Source: Phallusia mammillata
Lineage: Eukaryota > Chordata > Ascidiacea > Phlebobranchia > Ascidiidae
NCBI GenBank assembly: GCA_003260075.1
Contig: QLIY01000783.1
Coordinates: 1 to 64,000, forward strand
Reading direction: 5' to 3'
DNA length: 64,000 nt
Each line of letters begins with the position of its first letter. The first letter of the stretch is position 1. A model generated the notes under the pieces. It had not been told where the DNA came from, did no database searches, and worked only from the letters and a program-made list of their open reading frames with translations. The position numbers were made by a program, and so were the translations under genes. Positions 60,499 through 64,000 of this stretch are shown here, one piece after another.

Positions 60499-60848
60499 TA
60501 GAGATGTACCGAATATTCGGTTTGCCGAATTTATTCGGCCGAATCGGCCACTTTTGCAAAGATTCGGTTTCGGCCGAATAATTTGTTGCGATTCGGCCGA
60601 AACCGAATCNNNNNNNNNNNNNNNNNNNNNNNNNNNNNNNNNNNNNNNNNNNNNNNNNNNNNNNNNNNNNNNNNNNNNNNNNNNNNNNNNNNNNNNNNNN
60701 NNNNNNNNNNNNNNNNNNNNNNNNNNNNNNNNNNNNNNNNNNNNNNNNNNNNNNNNNNNNNNNNNNNNNNNNNNNNNCGGAGTTCCGTTGCACCATCGAA
60801 TATTCGGTTTCGGCCGAATCGAAATTTCGCCGATTCGGTACATCACTA
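60499..60848. mobile_element. hAT-like element with TIR TAGAGATGTACCGAAT, containing an N gap
   Basis: The left end is TAGAGATGTACCGAAT and the right end ATTCGGTACATCACTA, flanked by exact ATATTTAT repeats (60491-60498 and 60849-60856). Inside are many TTCGGCCGAA palindromes. Positions 60610-60777 are N. ORFs spanning the N are meaningless. Confidence 0.85.
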
Positions 60849-62227
60849 ATATTTATGCCTTCTATGTTTCCCGCCGTTAGCCTTTCACTTGGTTGGTTGA
60901 CGCAATGTTGTGCAACCTTGTGTAATTATCTGTCACAGTCGAGTTAAGTGACGTCACATCATTGGTATTGTTTCACTGACATTACTGCTGGCAGCGTGAC
61001 TGCCTCGTGAACATTACTGACTAAAAGGCAGCACGTGCTTATCTTAAGTAGCTATAAATGTTTTTTTGTTTTTTTTAATGTGTTTAAGCGGTTAGGAATA
61101 AGCTTTGATATTGACTTGAACCACTGTCAATGCTTGATTTGTGCATTTGGGTACCTGTAAGCAACTGTGTAACATTTGCTGAAAATGTGATTGATTTTTT
61201 CATGCTGTCCCTTTCGTTAACAGTGAATTCTGTGATCCAACGCTGTGATAATTCTGAACTACTGAAACCGTTTCCGGTAAGAGATTGTGATTGTTTGTTG
61301 CTCGTTGTTAATGTTGTGTAGTGGGTTTTAACTTGATGTCGAAATTTGCAGAACTGTAAATCCATTTGCATCCACGATCGCTTTCAACTAAATTGTGACT
61401 CTAGTCCTATAGTAGTTCAGAAAGAGTTAAATTTAATCGCAGTGATCCTTTATTTTGACTAGTGCGTGTCCGTCTGTACAAACCGCTTTCATCTTCCTCG
61501 CCTTGCTGTTGTGCTCTGCCGCTCTCGAGTGCCACCACCTGTCTGTGCCGCCTGAATGAATGGGTAGAGCTACTAACAATAGAACTCACAAAGTCACAAC
61601 ACGCCGGCTTGGGAATTTCCGGTAGGTGGTGCATAACATAAGCAATTTGCTGACTCAGCAATTATTGTCACCGTATACGCAACACATAACACATAAATAT
61701 TTTATAAAATCTGCAGCTTTAAATGTCACTACTTTGGTTAGAATTTCGATAAATAGCTCCCCTGACCTTCGGATGTATATTTTCGTAAACTTTCAATCGT
61801 GTTTACATTTTCTATACCAGGTCTGCTTTTTATTTTTTCTCCGTATAACTTAAACACAACAAACCACGCGATTTGCAACTTTTCAAACTATGCCAGCCCA
61901 TTTTGTCAAACCAAAACGCCGTCCTCACGTTCTCCAGGTTTTGTCTTTGATCCAGCTTTGCAATTATTATCCAACCCTCTAAAATGCAAAACACATGATT
62001 TTCGTTTAAGCTTTTTAGTCGTAAAATGAATTTCGAGACGAACAATTTCTGACCAACAAAATTCAAAGCTCAGTACATTATTACTTAGTTGTTCCTATAG
62101 GAATTGTATACAGTTTTGAACGTACAACTACCGAAAATGAACTGTTGCTGACGGACATAATGTATTGACAAATTTATTTGTCAGTATAACTACTGTTTTC
62201 GATGGTTGGTTTGACTTTTTTGCTTAC
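60849..62227. other. No gene seen
   Basis: It contains a half copy of the palindromic MITE family (61563-61680). The last exon(s) of the SLC22 gene may lie here, but I could not identify them. Confidence 0.4.
61563..61680. mobile_element. Partial palindromic MITE
   Basis: It begins GGTAGAGCTACTAAC, continues with ACTCACAAAG and GGAATTTCCGGTAGGTGG, and reaches the central palindrome TTGCTGACTCAGCAA, then stops being recognisable. Same family as 22389-22583 and 62693-63175. Confidence 0.6.
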
Positions 62228-64000
62228 CCAGGCAATGCCAGAGCCTCAGTGACGTTGAGTGGAAGTTCCGACTTTTGAGTCTCTGGCAAAAACGCGAAGG
62301 TCAGCACTGAAAACAATAAACATCCTGCTGTGCCAAATGATGGAGCTAGAGTGTTACCAGATTCACCTGACAAAACATGATAGATAATCTTAAATCTAAA
62401 AATAATTAAGGTTGAATTGGAATTAACTAGAAACTAAAACGATAATTTTAACAGCATGTTAGCCTCACCTACCAGTGTAAATTAGAAAAGGAGCCACAAA
62501 TCCTCCGAGTCGTGAACCAACTGAGTTAATACCTAGCAAAGACTGACGAGATTTAGTTGGAAATAACTCACTCGTGTAAACATAAATAACGTTGAAAGCA
62601 ACTGATATCATGAGTTGACTTATCATAGCAAGAACTGTGGCAACTGTTCCGTTATCTAAAAAAGCAATGAAAATCGCTGTAACTGACTTGATAGAGCTAC
62701 TAACACAATAACTCACGGCTCAGGCCGGCTAATTTCCGATAAGTGGCGCAACGGAGTATAGGCGTTTGCAATGGCAATAATTGCTGACTCAGCAATTTTT
62801 GTCGTAGCAAACGCCTATGCTCCGTTGTGCCACAGGCCTGTGCCGTGAGTTGTTGTATTAGAACAGTGGTTCTCAACTCGTTTCGGGCCATGGACCACCG
62901 CGCAAGTACAAATAATATCGTGGACCATTTTACTTTTGAGCAAGATTGAAGCACACGAACAAAACTATTATTTGGGCTTGAAACATAATTCTTTAAAAAC
63001 CGATTTTCAAGAAGTGAGATACAATTATCAACAGCTAACATTTCGATACTCCTTCTATATGTAATATGCAATAATCTCTAGTTTATCAACAAACTTAGTG
63101 GACCACCCAAAAAGACATCACCGACCACTAGTGGTCCATGGACCACCAGTTGAGAACCACTGTGTTAGAAGCTCCACCAAAACAGCCTGTAATAATCCTA
63201 GGCCTATTTTACAACAATGGTTTCTTTTTTCCAATTGTTTTGCATGGCAAATGGTGCCTTTGCTGTTGTAATACACAAATTAAAAAGTTGTGTTTTAAGG
63301 ATTTGAGTTTATCCAACATCCATCTTATCAGCCATTCTACAAACTTGAGGTGGTGCGACAATATAGTTCATAGTATCAAGGACAATTTGAAAAACGATTA
63401 GGAAAGTTAAGAAAAATTAAAACAATTAAGGAAGCATTTAAGGTTGTTTTTGTCATTTTGATTATCTCGAAAAACGTTTTCCCTAGCAACTTTATATTCA
63501 GTGGAAGATATTTTAGTAGGCTACTTACAACCAGACAACAAAGAAGCCACCGCGACGGAACATGCAGTCATGCTCATAGAAATCATATACGCTTGTCGAC
63601 GACCACGAGTTTCAACGGAGAAATAGAAAAGAAACGTTGCAACTAACTCAGTTCCCCCCCCCCGCCAAAGAAAATGTTCAGAAATCGATCACCGGTTAGT
63701 TTGTTCAAATTCAACTTCATTGTGTAGTAGGAGATGCTGACCATAAACCTGTCAAAACATAATTTAAAGAAACCTATATTTTGACAAACCCGCCATAAAA
63801 GCATAATAAGGTTTCCGATAGGCAAAAATTATCGAAAACTTTATATTTGCTGTTATTTGTTTTGACTACCGTGTTTAAATACTATACGTTTGTTAACATT
63901 GTTGATCAGTGTAACGACCTTGGTGTATTTGTGAATCATTAAATATAGCAAACTCACCATGCGAAGAAAACGATCATACATCTTCTAAGCATTGTGCCGT
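62228..64000 (-). CDS. SLC22-type organic ion transporter, C-terminal half (partial)
   Basis: Major facilitator membrane transporter of the SLC22 (organic cation/anion) family. Exons in transcript order: beyond 64000 to 63958 (MIVFFAW), 63748-63529, 62655-62473 and 62366-62228. Family hallmarks: FMVSISYYTMKLN, LTGDRFLN, SVETRGRRQAY (the RGRR loop between membrane helices), NVIYVYTSELFPTKSR, GSRLGG and LPET. The exon 63748-63529 is 220 bp and out of phase by one. The break is at ten C on the + strand (63654-63663) just after FLNIFFG; two, eight or eleven would keep the frame, so an assembly or sequencing error is likely. The intron between 63529 and 62655 contains a MITE with a nested hAT. The N-terminal half lies right of the window and the extreme C terminus is not located. 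Substrate cannot be predicted. Confidence 0.88.
62693..63175. mobile_element. Palindromic MITE in an SLC22 intron, carrying a nested hAT element
   Basis: The outer ends are GAGCTACTAACACAATAACT at the left and the complement GAGCTTCTAATACAACAACT at the right. Inner arms include CGCAACGGAGTATAGGCGTT against AAACGCCTATGCTCCGTTG, with TTGCTGACTCAGCAA between. A hAT element (62864-63162) is inserted in the right terminal segment. Confidence 0.7.
62864..63162. mobile_element. hAT-like element nested in a MITE
   Basis: It begins CAGTGGTTCTCAACT and ends AGTTGAGAACCACTG, a perfect inverted repeat, with GGACCAC motifs just inside both ends. Flanks TATTAGAA and TGTTAGAA match at 7 of 8. No coding capacity. 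Confidence 0.85.

Noticed and set aside
61084-61371. Minus-strand ORF considered as the missing last SLC22 exon
   Set aside because: It does not resemble an SLC22 C terminus and lacks an acceptor in the needed phase.

Overview
This is animal nuclear DNA, AT-rich, with spliced genes, many short hAT-type transposons and runs of N from a draft assembly. The gene content (BAP1, FOXN2/3, SMYD and SLC22 families, a TSP1-EGF-lectin protein, short-chain collagen C4-like domains) indicates an invertebrate metazoan. Several genes have a 3' splice acceptor only a few to about 50 bases upstream of the start codon, which would fit spliced-leader trans-splicing. Together with the compact introns this makes a tunicate such as Ciona a reasonable guess, but the sequence alone does not prove it.

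Layout, left to right. 1-1.2 kb: a hAT end, a hAT element, and the first exon of a SMYD-type methyltransferase gene (minus strand). 1.9-3.8 kb: a complete three-exon BAP1/Calypso deubiquitinase gene, divergent from SMYD. 3.9-11 kb: no gene seen; nested hAT elements with clear 8-bp target duplications. 11-23.5 kb: the most striking gene, a secreted protein whose first exon (over 8 kb) encodes about nine tandem units of roughly 270 residues made largely of Met-Lys helices, followed by phase-1 exons for a thrombospondin type 1 repeat, an EGF module and a C-type lectin domain. 24-44 kb: a minus-strand tandem family of at least four genes (A-D) for small type II membrane proteins ending in a short-chain collagen C4-like cysteine-rich domain, with two decayed copies and relics of a neighbouring gene's 3' end between them. 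46-48.5 kb: a three-exon gene for an unrecognised acidic/basic, probably nuclear protein. 52.8-55 kb: a FOXN2/3 forkhead gene. 62.2-64 kb: the C-terminal half of an SLC22-type transporter gene, running off the right edge.

Assembly quality matters here. Homopolymer G/C runs (8 to about 80 bases) sit at repeat junctions and inside exons where an intact paralogue or the flanking coding frame shows other sequence was expected. They look like sequencing or gap-filling artefacts and explain the frameshifts in the Met-rich gene, C4-like genes B and D, and the SLC22 gene. A 359-base N gap is flanked by two copies of the same 1.4 kb, and a single n separates a 132-base perfect duplication; both look like unmerged contig ends.

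No operon logic applies. The functional themes are chromatin regulation (BAP1, SMYD, FOXN, the unknown nuclear protein) flanking a block of lineage-specific secreted or surface proteins (the Met-rich lectin and the C4-like cluster).
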